64,000 nucleotides of DNA from 66-474 sp035695065 (GCA_035695065.1 DASSEW010000063.1:1-64000); one strand, 5' to 3'. Shown: positions 50,905 to 59,048, numbered from the stretch's first letter. Notes: generated from the sequence alone by a model not told the origin. Made by a program: numbers and translations.

Positions 50905-50931
50905 AAAAACCCGCGGAGGCCGCGGGTTTTT
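50905..50931 (-). terminator. Rho-independent terminator of the gap gene
   Basis: The stem CCCGCGG / CCGCGGG with an AGG loop has A- and T-tracts on both sides, so it can act in both directions. It lies 24 nt past the stop of the GAPDH gene. The tract toward the globin gene reads TTTTTCGTTTT. Confidence 0.9.
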
Positions 50932-50954
50932 CGTTGCAACCATGGCGGGAACGA

Positions 50955-51965
50955 TCAACGCGCGTTCGCGAACGCCTCGGTCATGTCCAGCATGCGGTTG
51001 GAGAAGCCCCACTCGTTGTCGTACCAGCCGAGCACCTTCACCAAGGTGCCCCCCATCACGCGCGTCTGCGTCGCGTCGTAGGTGCACGAAGCCGGGTTGT
51101 GGTTGAAGTCCACCGACACCAGCGGCAGCGTGTTCACCGCCATCACGCCCTTCATGCGGCCGTTCGCGGCCTCGTTGATCGCCGCATCAATCTCTTCCTT
51201 CGTGGTCGGACGCTGCGCGACGAAGGTGAGGTCGGTCGCCGACACGTTGATGGTCGGGATGCGCATCGAGAAGCCGTCCAGCTTGCCGTTGAGTTCCGGC
51301 AGCACCAGGCCCACCGCCACCGCCGCGCCCGTCTTGGTCGGGATCTGCGACATCGTGGCCGAACGCGCGCGGCGCAGGTCCTTGTGGAACACGTCGGTCA
51401 GCACCTGGTCGTTGGTGTAGGCGTGGATCGTGGTCATCAGGCCGTGCACGATGCCGATCTTTTCGTGCAGCACCTTGGCCAGCGGCGCGAGGCAGTTGGT
51501 GGTGCAGGAAGCGTTGGAGATGATCTGGTCGCTGGCCTTGATCTGGTCGTGGTTGACGCCGTAGACGAAGGTGCCGTCCACGCCTTCGCCGGGCGCCGAG
51601 ATGATCACCTTCTTCGCGCCGGCGGCAAGGTGCGCCGCGGCCTTGTCGCGCTTGGTGAACAGGCCGGTGGACTCGATCACGATGTCGATGCCGAGGTCCT
51701 TCCACGGCAGCTTCGACGGGTCGCGCTCGGCGCAGACCTTGATGTGGTCGCCGTTGATCACGAGGTCGCCGCCTTCGACCTTCACCTCGAACGGGAACTT
51801 GCCGTGCGCGGTGTCGTAGCGGGTCAGGTGCGCATTGGTCTCGGCGTCGCCCAGATCGTTGATGGCGACCACGCGAATCGAACCGGTGCGGCCGGATTCG
51901 TACAGCGCGCGCAGGATGTTGCGGCCGATGCGACCGTAACCGTTGATGGCGACCTTGATGGCCAT
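50955..51965 (-). CDS. gap: Glyceraldehyde-3-phosphate dehydrogenase
   Basis: A glycolytic enzyme of 336 residues forming 1,3-bisphosphoglycerate with NAD. The Rossmann start MAIKVAINGYGRIGRNILRA, the catalytic region IISNASCTTNCLAPLAKVLH with the active-site Cys, TIHAYTNDQVLTDVFHKDLR, and WYDNEWGFSNRMLDM near the end identify it. The NAD specificity fits Asp at the end of the second strand (VVAINDLGD). AGGAAG lies 8 nt before the ATG. It is divergent from the MBL hydrolase gene. Confidence 0.97.
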   Translation of the reverse strand: MAIKVAINGYGRIGRNILRALYESGRTGSIRVVAINDLGDAETNAHLTRYDTAHGKFPFEVKVEGGDLVINGDHIKVCAERDPSKLPWKDLGIDIVIESTGLFTKRDKAAAHLAAGAKKVIISAPGEGVDGTFVYGVNHDQIKASDQIISNASCTTNCLAPLAKVLHEKIGIVHGLMTTIHAYTNDQVLTDVFHKDLRRARSATMSQIPTKTGAAVAVGLVLPELNGKLDGFSMRIPTINVSATDLTFVAQRPTTKEEIDAAINEAANGRMKGVMAVNTLPLVSVDFNHNPASCTYDATQTRVMGGTLVKVLGWYDNEWGFSNRMLDMTEAFANAR

Positions 51966-52087
51966 GGGATTGCTTCCTCGTGCGTGGGGTGCGGTGGAAC
52001 GCATTATTTTACCGAGAACGGTCAAGGGTTTCAGCGGCATGCGGAACGCGGCGGCATAATGGCTTGACAGAGCGCCATGGGGCTTCG

Positions 52088-52957
52088 ATGCAACCGCACG
52101 TCACGCCGTTCTTCCATGCGCCGACCTCCACCTGGTCCTACATCGTGCGCGATCCGGACGGTGCCGCAGCGGCGATCATCGATCCGGTGCTGGACTTCGA
52201 TCCAGCAAGCGGCCGTGTTTCGACCGAAAGCGCGGGCAAGCTGCTCGAACACCTGCGCGAGCACGCGCTGGAAGCGAAGTGGATCCTGGAAACCCACGTG
52301 CACGCGGATCACCTCACCGCGTCGGCGTGGCTGAAGCGCCACACCGGCGCGCAGGTCGCGATCGGCGCGTGCGTGGTCGAAGTGCAGCGCACCTTCAAGG
52401 CGCTGCTGAACCTGGATGACGATTTGGTTATCGATGGCTCGCAATTCGACGCGCTGCTGGCCGATGGCGACACGCTGCCGCTGGGCGCATTGCAGGTCGA
52501 GGCGATCGCCACGCCGGGCCACACGCCCGATGGCGTGAGCTATCGCATCGGCGATGCGGTCTTCATCGGCGATACGCTGTTCGCGCCCGCGCTCGGCAGC
52601 GCACGCTGCGACTTCCCGGGCGGCGACGCGGCCACGTTGTACGCATCGGTGCAGCGGCTTTACGCGCTGCCCGGCGATACGCGCGTATTCCTCTGCCATG
52701 ACAATCCATCGGCTGGCGAAGAGCCCCGCGCGCAAACTTCCATCGCCGAACAGATGCAGGCCAACAAGCACATCGCGCGTGGCACGAGCGAAGAACAATT
52801 CGTGGCGATGCGCCGCGCGCGCGATGCCACGCTTTCGGTGCCGAAACTGCTGTGGCCGGCGCTGCAGGTGAACATCCGCGCGGGGCAACTGCCGTCGGCG
52901 GAAGACAACGGGCGCAGCTACCTCAAGCTGCCGCTGGATGCGGGTGGATTGGAATGA
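52088..52957 (+). CDS. Metallo-beta-lactamase fold hydrolase (persulfide dioxygenase/ETHE1-like)
   Basis: A protein of 289 residues with the MBL metal motif THVHADHLTASAWLKRHTGA, a third His in ATPGHTPDGVSYRI, Asp in FIGDTLFAPALGSARCDFPGG and His in LCHDNPSAGEEPRAQTS. The RCDFPGGDAATLYASVQRLY stretch and the C-terminal YLKLPLD match the Blh/persulfide dioxygenase group, which oxidises glutathione persulfide to sulfite. This activity is probable but not proven. No rhodanese gene is adjacent. The start MQPHVTPFFHAPTSTWSYIV is the family's typical opening. Confidence 0.9.
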   Translation: MQPHVTPFFHAPTSTWSYIVRDPDGAAAAIIDPVLDFDPASGRVSTESAGKLLEHLREHALEAKWILETHVHADHLTASAWLKRHTGAQVAIGACVVEVQRTFKALLNLDDDLVIDGSQFDALLADGDTLPLGALQVEAIATPGHTPDGVSYRIGDAVFIGDTLFAPALGSARCDFPGGDAATLYASVQRLYALPGDTRVFLCHDNPSAGEEPRAQTSIAEQMQANKHIARGTSEEQFVAMRRARDATLSVPKLLWPALQVNIRAGQLPSAEDNGRSYLKLPLDAGGLE

Positions 52958-52959
52958 AT

Positions 52960-53072
52960 CCGTTCGTCCTGATCGTAGGCCAAAGCCCGAAGTCGAAGGA
53001 CGGCGCTTCGACTCCGCTCGCTGCGCGAGCGAAGCCTGTCCTGAGCCGCGTCGAAGGGCTCAGCGCGAACGG
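52960..53072. repeat. Family F element at the S1/P1 nuclease start
   Basis: CCGTTC at the left and GAACGG at the right with CTTCGACTCCGCTCGC, GCGAGCGAAG and GTCGAAGG inside. It extends the open frame of the nuclease gene upstream, which would mislead a gene caller into adding 41 residues before the true signal peptide. Confidence 0.75.
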
Positions 53073-53076
53073 ACTC

Positions 53077-53850
53077 GTGAGACGCCTGGGAGCGGCATTG
53101 GTCGGGCTTTTGATGGCCACCCCGGCCCTCGCATGGGGCCCGCTCGGTCATCGCATCGTCGCGCGGCTGGCGGAAGCGCAGCTCACGCCGCAGGCGCGCG
53201 CGGAGGTGGATCGCCTGCTGCACGAGCAGGGCGCGCGGCATCTTTCCGATGTTTCTGTATGGGCCGACGATCTGCGCGACACTGATCCCGCGCTGTACAA
53301 ACGCACCTCGCGCCTGCACTTCGTCAATTTCCACTCGCGCGATTGCGTCTACGCTCCGCCGCGCGATTGCGCCGATGGCCAGTGCGTGGTCGCGGCGATC
53401 GCGCATTACGCAGCGGTTCTCGGCGACCGCTCGCGCAGCGATGCCGAACGCGCGCAGGCGCTGGATTTCGTGGTGCACTTCGTGGCCGACGTGCACCAGC
53501 CGCTGCACGCCAGTTCCGGCGACGACTTCGGCGGCAACGACTACCAGGTGCGCTGGCACGATCGCGGCACCAACCTGCATCGCGTCTGGGATTCGCTGAT
53601 GCTGGACGACGCGCACCTGTCCGCCGCGCGTTACGCGCGCGCATTGATGAGCGAGCGCGCGCCCGTGCAAGGCGGCGGCACGCCGGCGCAGTGGGCCGAA
53701 GAATCCTGTCGCATCGCGCGCGCCGTGTATCCACCCACGCGCACCATCACGCAGGCTTACGTCGCACGCGAGCGGCCGGTCGCGGAACAGCGGCTGCGGC
53801 AGGCCGGCGCGCGCCTGGCGGCGTTGCTCAACCGCGAACTTGCGCCGTAA
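53077..53850 (+). CDS. S1/P1 nuclease family protein
   Basis: A secreted zinc-dependent single-strand nuclease of 257 residues. A GTG start gives a compact signal peptide (RRLGAALVGLLMATPALA) with cleavage exactly before Trp, the conserved N-terminal zinc ligand of the family (WGPLGHRIVARLAEAQL). Further ligands lie in VSVWADDLRD, LHFVNFHS, VHFVADVHQPLHASSGDDFG and HDRGTNLHRVWDSLML. A longer frame from 52954 runs through a family F repeat and is rejected. Likely degrades DNA/RNA in the periplasm or medium for nutrients. Next gene in the same direction after 101 bp. Confidence 0.88.
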   Translation: MRRLGAALVGLLMATPALAWGPLGHRIVARLAEAQLTPQARAEVDRLLHEQGARHLSDVSVWADDLRDTDPALYKRTSRLHFVNFHSRDCVYAPPRDCADGQCVVAAIAHYAAVLGDRSRSDAERAQALDFVVHFVADVHQPLHASSGDDFGGNDYQVRWHDRGTNLHRVWDSLMLDDAHLSAARYARALMSERAPVQGGGTPAQWAEESCRIARAVYPPTRTITQAYVARERPVAEQRLRQAGARLAALLNRELAP

Positions 53851-53951
53851 CCGGGCGGCGACTCCCCTTGCTGCATGCGCACTTGCGGCGGCCGAAGGCG
53901 CCAGCCATGATCGGCCGGCCGCAGGGGTGCGGTCTTACGGGAGGGCAAGTC

Positions 53952-54434
53952 ATGGCAAACGGAGCTGGACTTGGTGCATTGATGGGCATGGGGCTGGGCA
54001 TCATGCTCCTTGCGATCGTGGTCGGCCTCGTCGTCGGCACGCTGATCCTGATGTTTTCGACGCGACTGGTCGAGAAGTTCACGCCGTCGTTCGGCAAGGC
54101 GCTGGTGACCCAGATCGCCTGGCTGGTGGTGATGTTCATCGTCAGCCTGATCCTCGGCCTGGTGCTCGGCGGTTCCGGCTTCAGCCGGCTGATCGTGATG
54201 GTGGTGAACTTCTTCGTCGGCGCGTGGATCATCCAGCAGCTGATCACGCCGCCCGGCGGCGCCGTGGCCGATGGCGGTGCGATGGCGATGACGGCTGGCG
54301 CGAAGATGAGCTATGCCCGCGCCTGCCTGGTGGCACTGGTCGATTACGTGATCTGCCTGGTGATCGGCATCATCTGCGGCGTGATCTTCTGGGTTGCGTT
54401 CGGCAGCGCGATGCTGGCGGCGTTCCACCACTGA
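53952..54434 (+). CDS. Hypothetical four-helix membrane protein
   Basis: A protein of 160 residues with about four hydrophobic helices (MGLGIMLLAIVVGLVVGTLI, a second about 55-75, a third about 80-98, and a last near 130-155) and short charged loops (STRLVEKFTPSFGKAL). GGAGGG lies about 6 nt before the ATG. The family was not recognised; the layout is like small membrane proteins of unknown function common in Xanthomonadales. A bidirectional terminator follows, and the next gene is convergent. Confidence 0.7.
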   Translation: MANGAGLGALMGMGLGIMLLAIVVGLVVGTLILMFSTRLVEKFTPSFGKALVTQIAWLVVMFIVSLILGLVLGGSGFSRLIVMVVNFFVGAWIIQQLITPPGGAVADGGAMAMTAGAKMSYARACLVALVDYVICLVIGIICGVIFWVAFGSAMLAAFHH

Positions 54435-54455
54435 CGAAACGCTTCAACGCATGAC

Positions 54456-54486
54456 GAAAAACGCCGGCTTGCGCCGGCGTTTTTTT
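54456..54486. terminator. Bidirectional rho-independent terminator
   Basis: An 8-bp stem ACGCCGGC / GCCGGCGT with a TTGC loop, A-tract on the left and six T on the right, between convergent genes. It overlaps the last base of the downstream gene's stop codon. Confidence 0.9.
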
Positions 54487-54950
54487 CAATACGCGATGCC
54501 GATGCGCCGCATCAGCTTGCCGGTGAGCCAGGCCGGGCCGATCAACAGGTAGGCGAGGTCGGTGAAGAACGACGGCCGCCGGCCTTCGATGATGTGACCG
54601 ACGAACTGGCCGATCCATGCAATCACGAACAATCCAATCGCCATCCCTAGCAGGTGTTGCGGGCCGAGCGCGCGCAACGCGCCCTCCGCGATCAACCCGC
54701 AAAGAATGAACACTGCTGCCATCCCCAGCCCGATCGCGCGCGACAACCGGTAATAGAACACGAATGCGCAAAACATCGCGATGAAAGCCCAGAACCCCGC
54801 GCGCCCGATCGCCTCCGGCACCGGGATCAGCCACAGCAGCGCGACCACGCACCACAGGATCACCGGCACGCACAGCCAGTGGATCGCACGATTGGTGCGG
54901 TTCGCGTGATCCGAACTGTAACTGCCGAACCACTCGTGGATGGTGCGCAT
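54486..54950 (-). CDS. Mpo1-like (DUF962) membrane protein
   Basis: A protein of 154 residues with four membrane helices. Family hallmarks: TIHEWFGSYSSDHANRTNRA with His-x4-Asn, IHWLCVPVILWCVVALLWLI, and the paired motif IGQFVGHIIEGRRPSFFTDL. The yeast relative Mpo1 is an Fe(II)-dependent 2-hydroxy fatty acid dioxygenase in sphingolipid breakdown; bacterial members are likely membrane fatty-acid enzymes. It is downstream of purC on the same strand by 24 nt, possibly read from the same transcript. Confidence 0.88.
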   Translation of the reverse strand: MRTIHEWFGSYSSDHANRTNRAIHWLCVPVILWCVVALLWLIPVPEAIGRAGFWAFIAMFCAFVFYYRLSRAIGLGMAAVFILCGLIAEGALRALGPQHLLGMAIGLFVIAWIGQFVGHIIEGRRPSFFTDLAYLLIGPAWLTGKLMRRIGIAY

Positions 54951-54974
54951 GGGGTGATCCTAATCCAGCACGAT

Positions 54975-55871
54975 TCAATCCAGCACGATCCCCGCGAGCT
55001 TCTTCAGTGCCTCCGCATACTTCGCCGCGGTGCCGTCGATCACCGACTGCGGAACCTTGGGGCCGGGCGCGCGCTTGTTCCAGTCCAGCGTTTCCAGGTA
55101 GTCGCGCACGAACTGCTTGTCATAGCTCGGCGGGCTGATGCCGACCTTGTATTGATCGGCGGGCCAGAAGCGCGAGGAATCGGGCGTCAGCATTTCGTCC
55201 ATCACGTACAGCTTGCCGTCGGCGTCGGTGCCGAATTCGAACTTGGTGTCGGCGATGATGATGCCGCGCTCCGCGGCGTACTTCGCGGCGAAGGTGTAGA
55301 TCGCGAGCGTGGCGGCACGCACCTGCTCGGCGAGGTCGGCGCCGATCGCCTGCACCACCGCGTCGAAACCGATGTTCTCGTCGTGCGATCCCGAAGGCGC
55401 CTTGGTGGATGGCGTGAAGATCGGCTCCGGCAACTTGTCGGCCTGGCGCAGGCCCGCCGGCAGCTTGATGCCGCACAGCGAACCCGTCGCCTGGTAATCC
55501 TTCCAGCCCGAGCCGATCAGGTAACCGCGCGCGATCGCCTCGATCGGCACCGCCTTCAACCGCTTGGCCACCACCGCGCGGCGCGAATACAGCGCAACGT
55601 CCGTGCCCGCCGGCAGCACGTCCCCGACCGGCACGCCGGTCAGGTGGTTCGGCACCAGGTGCGCGGTCTTGCCGAACCAGAAATTGGAAATCTGCGTCAG
55701 CATCTCGCCCTTGCCGGGAATCGGATCGGGCAGCACCACGTCGAAGGCCGAAAGGCGATCGGTCGCGACGATCAGCAGGCGCTCGTTCGGCAGCGCATAG
55801 ACGTCGCGCACCTTGCCGCGGTGCAGGAATTCGAGGCCGGGCAGGTTGGAGGCGTGCAGGGTGGTGGACAT
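54975..55871 (-). CDS. purC: Phosphoribosylaminoimidazole-succinocarboxamide synthase
   Basis: Joins CAIR and aspartate to SAICAR in purine synthesis, using ATP. The 298 residues show FLHRGKVRDVYALPNERLLI, VATDRLSAFDVVLPDPIPGK, VVAKRLKAVPIEAIARGYLI, and DTKFEFGTDADGKLYVMDEM LTPDSSRFWP; the DTKFEFG and DSSRFWP motifs are family signatures. GAGG precedes the ATG by 8 nt. It is a single-domain enzyme of the long (about 300 residue) subgroup. No other pur gene lies in the window. Confidence 0.95.
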   Translation of the reverse strand: MSTTLHASNLPGLEFLHRGKVRDVYALPNERLLIVATDRLSAFDVVLPDPIPGKGEMLTQISNFWFGKTAHLVPNHLTGVPVGDVLPAGTDVALYSRRAVVAKRLKAVPIEAIARGYLIGSGWKDYQATGSLCGIKLPAGLRQADKLPEPIFTPSTKAPSGSHDENIGFDAVVQAIGADLAEQVRAATLAIYTFAAKYAAERGIIIADTKFEFGTDADGKLYVMDEMLTPDSSRFWPADQYKVGISPPSYDKQFVRDYLETLDWNKRAPGPKVPQSVIDGTAAKYAEALKKLAGIVLD

Positions 55872-55989
55872 GGGCGTGCCTCGGGCGGAAAGCGCAATTG
55901 TAGCGGGCGGAATGGAGCGTCGAAGGGGAACGGGAATTCTGGACAGCTCGGCTGATAAACTGACGCGTCTTGCCATCCGACGCCCGCGA

Positions 55990-56298
55990 ATGCGCATCGC
56001 CTCGTTTTTCATCCTCGTCCTGCTCGCGACCGGCGCCCTCGCCGCGACGCCGCCCACGCGACTGGGCTTGTGCGCGGCCTGCCACGGTGCCGATGGCCGC
56101 GCGCGCATTCCCGGCGCGCCGAACCTGGCCGGACAGAACTATCAATATCTGATGAGCGCGCTGCACGCCTACAAGAGCGGCGCGCGTGACGTGGCGGTGA
56201 TGCGCGCGGCGATCGGCCCGCTTTCCGAGGCCGAATTGCAGCAGCTGGCGCACTGGTATTCGCAACTGCCGTGCGCGCCGGCGCAGGCGGAGCACTGA
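55990..56298 (+). CDS. Class I cytochrome c
   Basis: A periplasmic electron carrier of 102 residues with a signal peptide (MRIASFFILVLLATGALA), the heme attachment motif LCAACHGADGRARIPGAPNL (C-x-x-C-H) and a probable axial Met in DVAVMRAAIGPLSEAEL, ending AHWYSQLPCAPA. Similar to cytochrome c4/c553 halves. One heme only. It starts 2 nt upstream of the DjlA-like gene, so both are co-transcribed. The electron partner is unknown. Confidence 0.9.
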   Translation: MRIASFFILVLLATGALAATPPTRLGLCAACHGADGRARIPGAPNLAGQNYQYLMSALHAYKSGARDVAVMRAAIGPLSEAELQQLAHWYSQLPCAPAQAEH

Positions 56299-56299
56299 C

Positions 56300-57127
56300 A
56301 TGCGCGGCCTGCACTACATCGGCAAGCTGGCCGGCTTCCTGGTCGGCCTGCTCGTGTTCCGGAATTTCGGCGCCGCGATCGTCGGTCTCATCATCGGCCA
56401 CCTCGTGGACCTCGCGATGCTGCGCACCTTCGCGCGTGGCGGCGAACCGCTGGGATACATCGATCCGCTGTTCTCGCTGCTGGGCGCGATCTGCAAGACC
56501 GACGGCCGCGTGTCGGAAGCCGAAATCGCGGTGAGCGAGAAGTTGATGTCCCGCTTGAACCTCGATGCGCTGTGGCGCCGGCGCGCGATCGAGGCATTCA
56601 ACAAGGGCAAGGCGCCGGGTTACGACTCGGGGCTGGCGATCGGCGACCTGCGCACCTGGTGCGCGTTGCGCCGCAGCTACGTGATGCCGCTGCTGGACAT
56701 GGTGGCCGATACCGCGCTGGCCGAAGGCCCGCCTTCGCCCGAGAAGATGAAACTGCTGCGGCGGCTTGCGTGGTCGCTGCACGTGAGCGAACTGCAACTG
56801 GTGGCGCTGCTGGCGATGAAGGGTTTCGTCTGGAATGCGCCGGGCGCGGGCGGTGGTGCCGGCGCGGGTGCAGGTGCCTACGCTCACGCCGGTCGAGGGC
56901 AGCCGCCACCACCTGCGCGCGGCGGCCCCGATCCGTATGCCGTGCTCGGCGTGCCGCACGATGCCGACGAGCGCACCATCAAGCGTGCGTATCGCAAGCT
57001 GATCAGCGAGCACCATCCGGATCGCCTCGGCAGCCTGCCGGAAGACATGCGCAAGCGCGCCGAGCAGCGCGCCAGCGAAATCAACGCGGCGTGGGAGCGC
57101 ATACAATCCGAACGCGGATTCAAGTGA
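56300..57127 (+). CDS. djlA: DjlA-like co-chaperone (TerB and J domain)
   Basis: A membrane-anchored DnaJ-type partner of DnaK. Of 275 residues, the first 30 form a Gly-containing membrane helix (IGKLAGFLVGLLVFRNFGAA), residues about 50-185 a TerB-like helical domain (IDPLFSLLGAICKTDGRVSE), then a Gly/Ala-rich linker and a C-terminal J domain (about 212-275; DPYAVLGVPHDADERTIKRA) with the HPD triad in LISEHHPDRLGS. This architecture is DjlA. It follows the cytochrome gene directly. A family B repeat follows. Confidence 0.92.
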   Translation: MRGLHYIGKLAGFLVGLLVFRNFGAAIVGLIIGHLVDLAMLRTFARGGEPLGYIDPLFSLLGAICKTDGRVSEAEIAVSEKLMSRLNLDALWRRRAIEAFNKGKAPGYDSGLAIGDLRTWCALRRSYVMPLLDMVADTALAEGPPSPEKMKLLRRLAWSLHVSELQLVALLAMKGFVWNAPGAGGGAGAGAGAYAHAGRGQPPPPARGGPDPYAVLGVPHDADERTIKRAYRKLISEHHPDRLGSLPEDMRKRAEQRASEINAAWERIQSERGFK

Positions 57128-57132
57128 TGCAT

Positions 57133-57179
57133 GTAGGGCGGGCATCGCCCGCCGATGCGGCGGACATTGTCCGCCCTAC
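57133..57179. repeat. Family B element between djlA and rpe
   Basis: GTAGGGCGGGCATCGCCCGCC and GGCGGACATTGTCCGCCCTAC separated by 5 bp, in a 66-bp gap. It starts 6 nt after the upstream stop and ends 15 nt before the rpe ATG. Confidence 0.85.
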
Positions 57180-57193
57180 GGCCTGAGGTATCC

Positions 57194-57862
57194 ATGAGCA
57201 AGCAATCCTGCATCATCTGCCCCTCGATCCTCTCCGCCGATTTCGCAAGGCTCGGCGAAGAAGTGGATCGCGTGCTCACAGCCGGCGCGGACTGGATCCA
57301 CTTCGATGTCATGGACAACCATTACGTGCCGAACCTCACCATCGGCCCGATGGTGTGCAAGGCGTTGCGCAAGCACGGCGTCAAGGCGCCGATCGACGTG
57401 CACCTGATGGTGAAGCCGGTGGACCGGATCGTGCCGGATTTCGCCGAAGCCGGCGCCAACCTGATCAGCTTCCATCCGGAAGCGACCGAGCACGTGGATC
57501 GTACGCTGCAATTGATCCGCAGCCACGGCTGCCGCGCCGGGCTGGTGTTCAATCCCGCAACGTCACTCGACTGGCTGGACTACGTGCTCGACAAGCTCGA
57601 CCACGTACTGATCATGTCCGTGAATCCCGGTTTCGGCGGGCAGAGCTTCATTCCTTCCGCGCTGGAGAAGCTGCGTCGCGCCAGGAAGATCATCGACGCA
57701 AGCGGCCGCGACATCCGACTGCAGGTGGACGGCGGCGTGAAGGTGGACAACATCGGCGAGATCGCGCGCGCCGGCGCCGACACGTTCGTCGCGGGCTCGG
57801 CGATCTTCGGCGAGAAGGATTACGCCGCGGTGATCGCGGCCATGCGGAAGGAAGTGGGATAG
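57194..57862 (+). CDS. rpe: Ribulose-phosphate 3-epimerase
   Basis: Interconverts ribulose-5-P and xylulose-5-P in the pentose phosphate pathway. The 222 residues form a TIM barrel with IICPSILSADFARLGEEVDR, HFDVMDNHYVPNLTIGPMVC, PIDVHLMVKPVDRIVPDFAE, VLIMSVNPGFGGQSFIPSAL, and QVDGGVKVDNIGEIARAGAD, including the metal-ligand His and Asp residues. GAGG lies before the ATG. It stands alone between djlA and the PdsR gene. Confidence 0.96.
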   Translation: MSKQSCIICPSILSADFARLGEEVDRVLTAGADWIHFDVMDNHYVPNLTIGPMVCKALRKHGVKAPIDVHLMVKPVDRIVPDFAEAGANLISFHPEATEHVDRTLQLIRSHGCRAGLVFNPATSLDWLDYVLDKLDHVLIMSVNPGFGGQSFIPSALEKLRRARKIIDASGRDIRLQVDGGVKVDNIGEIARAGADTFVAGSAIFGEKDYAAVIAAMRKEVG

Positions 57863-57971
57863 CAGCGCGCGCGATTTCTCCACCTCCGTGGTCCGCCGGC
57901 GCGACGCCTCTTCGTCCCGTCATTCAACGCAACGAAGCTGCGGATCCGGCGCCGCCGGCGGTGTTCCATGA

Positions 57972-58008
57972 GGTCCGCAAGGCCCCCGTTTCAGGGGCAT
58001 TGCGGACC
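57972..58008 (+). other. Strong hairpin in the rpe-pdsR intergenic region
   Basis: GGTCCGCAA / TTGCGGACC with an inner GCCCC / GGGGC stem. The 339-bp gap holds this structure and, further right, direct repeats near the pdsR start; no gene is seen. It could end the rpe transcript, but no U-tract follows. Confidence 0.55.
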
Positions 58009-58097
58009 GCTTCCACGGTCGTCTCTCCACGGCAAGGAGCTTCCGACGAATCCATTACCGCGCACGGGCGCGGCGCATCGCGGGCGGCTGCCGGGCG

Positions 58098-58143
58098 AAA
58101 CGCGGGCAATTTGTGGCAAAACGCGGGCAGAGAGGTAAAACGC
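58098..58143 (+). promoter_or_regulatory. Direct repeats upstream of pdsR
   Basis: AAACGCGGGCA occurs at 58098 and at 58119, exactly 21 bp apart, and a third partial copy AAACGC at 58138. Direct repeats about two helical turns apart are typical OmpR-family binding sites, so autoregulation by the downstream regulator is plausible. Confidence 0.5.
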
Positions 58144-58201
58144 CTTGCGCGTCGCGGATTTGCGTTGCACGCTGCGCGCCGCGCTGCAAAAAGGAATCGC
58201 C

Positions 58202-58891
58202 ATGGCCCGAGCCATTGCCATCGTGGAAGATGAACCGCTGATCCGCGCCAATTACGTGGAGGCGCTCTCCCGCTTCGGCTACGAAGTGCGCGGCTATCCC
58301 TCGCGCGGGGACGCGTCCAGCGCCTTCGCGCAGCGCATGCCGGAGCTGGTGATCATCGACATCGGCCTGGGCGACGAGCCGGAAGGCGGCTTCGACCTGT
58401 GCCGCGAACTGCGCGCGAAATCCTCGACACTGCCGATCATCTTCCTGACCGCGCGCGATTCGGATTTCGACGTGATCTCGGGGTTGCGCCTCGGCGCGGA
58501 CGACTACCTCTCGAAGGACACCAGCCTGCACCAGCTTGCCGCGCGCATCGGCGCGCTGTTCCGCCGCATCGAATCGCTGAAGACGCCGGCCTCGGCGGAA
58601 ACGGTGATCGAACACGGCCCGCTGAAGCTCGAATCCGAGCGCATGCGGATCAGCTGGAACGGCCACGACGTGCCGCTGACCGTCACCGAATTCTGGATGG
58701 TGCACACGCTGGTGCGTTTCCCCGGCCACGTGAAGAGCCGCGACCAGTTGATGCGCGAAGCGGAACTGGTGGTGGACGACGCGACGATCACTTCGCACAT
58801 CAAGCGCATCCGCAAGAAGTTCATCGCGGTGGATCCGGTTTTCGATTCGATCGAGACGGTGCATGGAGTGGGGTACCGCTGGACGACCTGA
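58202..58891 (+). CDS. pdsR: PdsR-type response regulator (proteobacterial dedicated sortase system)
   Basis: A protein of 229 residues: a receiver domain with IAIVEDEPLIRANYVEALSR, the phosphoacceptor Asp in LVIIDIGLGDEPEGGFDLCR, FLTARDSDFDVISGLRLGAD, and Lys replaced by an SKD context in DDYLSKDTSLHQL; and an OmpR-type winged helix ending ATITSHIKRIRKKFIAVDP and ETVHGVGYRWTT. The combination fits the response regulator of the proteobacterial dedicated sortase system. AAGGAA lies 6 nt before the ATG. No sortase or marine-sortase substrate gene is in the window. Confidence 0.85.
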   Translation: MARAIAIVEDEPLIRANYVEALSRFGYEVRGYPSRGDASSAFAQRMPELVIIDIGLGDEPEGGFDLCRELRAKSSTLPIIFLTARDSDFDVISGLRLGADDYLSKDTSLHQLAARIGALFRRIESLKTPASAETVIEHGPLKLESERMRISWNGHDVPLTVTEFWMVHTLVRFPGHVKSRDQLMREAELVVDDATITSHIKRIRKKFIAVDPVFDSIETVHGVGYRWTT

Positions 58892-58894
58892 GGC

Positions 58895-59040
58895 GGGGCT
58901 GGAGGCTGGGGACTAGGGGCTGGGGCGCCTGGATCGGGGCATCGCATAATGCGCTCCCATTCCTGCGCTTTTCTGAAGCTGACCGGATCCGAACCGTCTC
59001 CGCTTCGCGCCCCAGCTCCCAGCCCCCAAGCCCCAGTCCC
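58895..59040. repeat. Long G-rich inverted repeat between pdsR and pdsS
   Basis: Arms of 33-34 bp (58895-58927 and 59007-59040), such as GGACTAGGGGCTGGGGCGC against GCGCCCCAGCTCCCAGCCCC, pair at about 27 of 34 positions. They enclose 80 bp. The G-runs could also form a quadruplex. It occupies almost the whole gap between the two genes. Confidence 0.8.
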
Positions 59041-59048
59041 GCTCCCGC

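Noticed and set aside
51990..52070. Sigma-70 promoters for the divergent gap and MBL genes
   Set aside because: TTGACC and CATAAT pieces occur but not at suitable spacing to each other.
52954..53076. N-terminal extension of the S1/P1 nuclease
   Set aside because: Encoded by a family F repeat. It would bury the signal peptide inside the protein.
57972..58008. Riboswitch or terminator
   Set aside because: Only a simple two-level hairpin is visible, with no conserved riboswitch motifs and no U-tract. Listed as a hairpin only.
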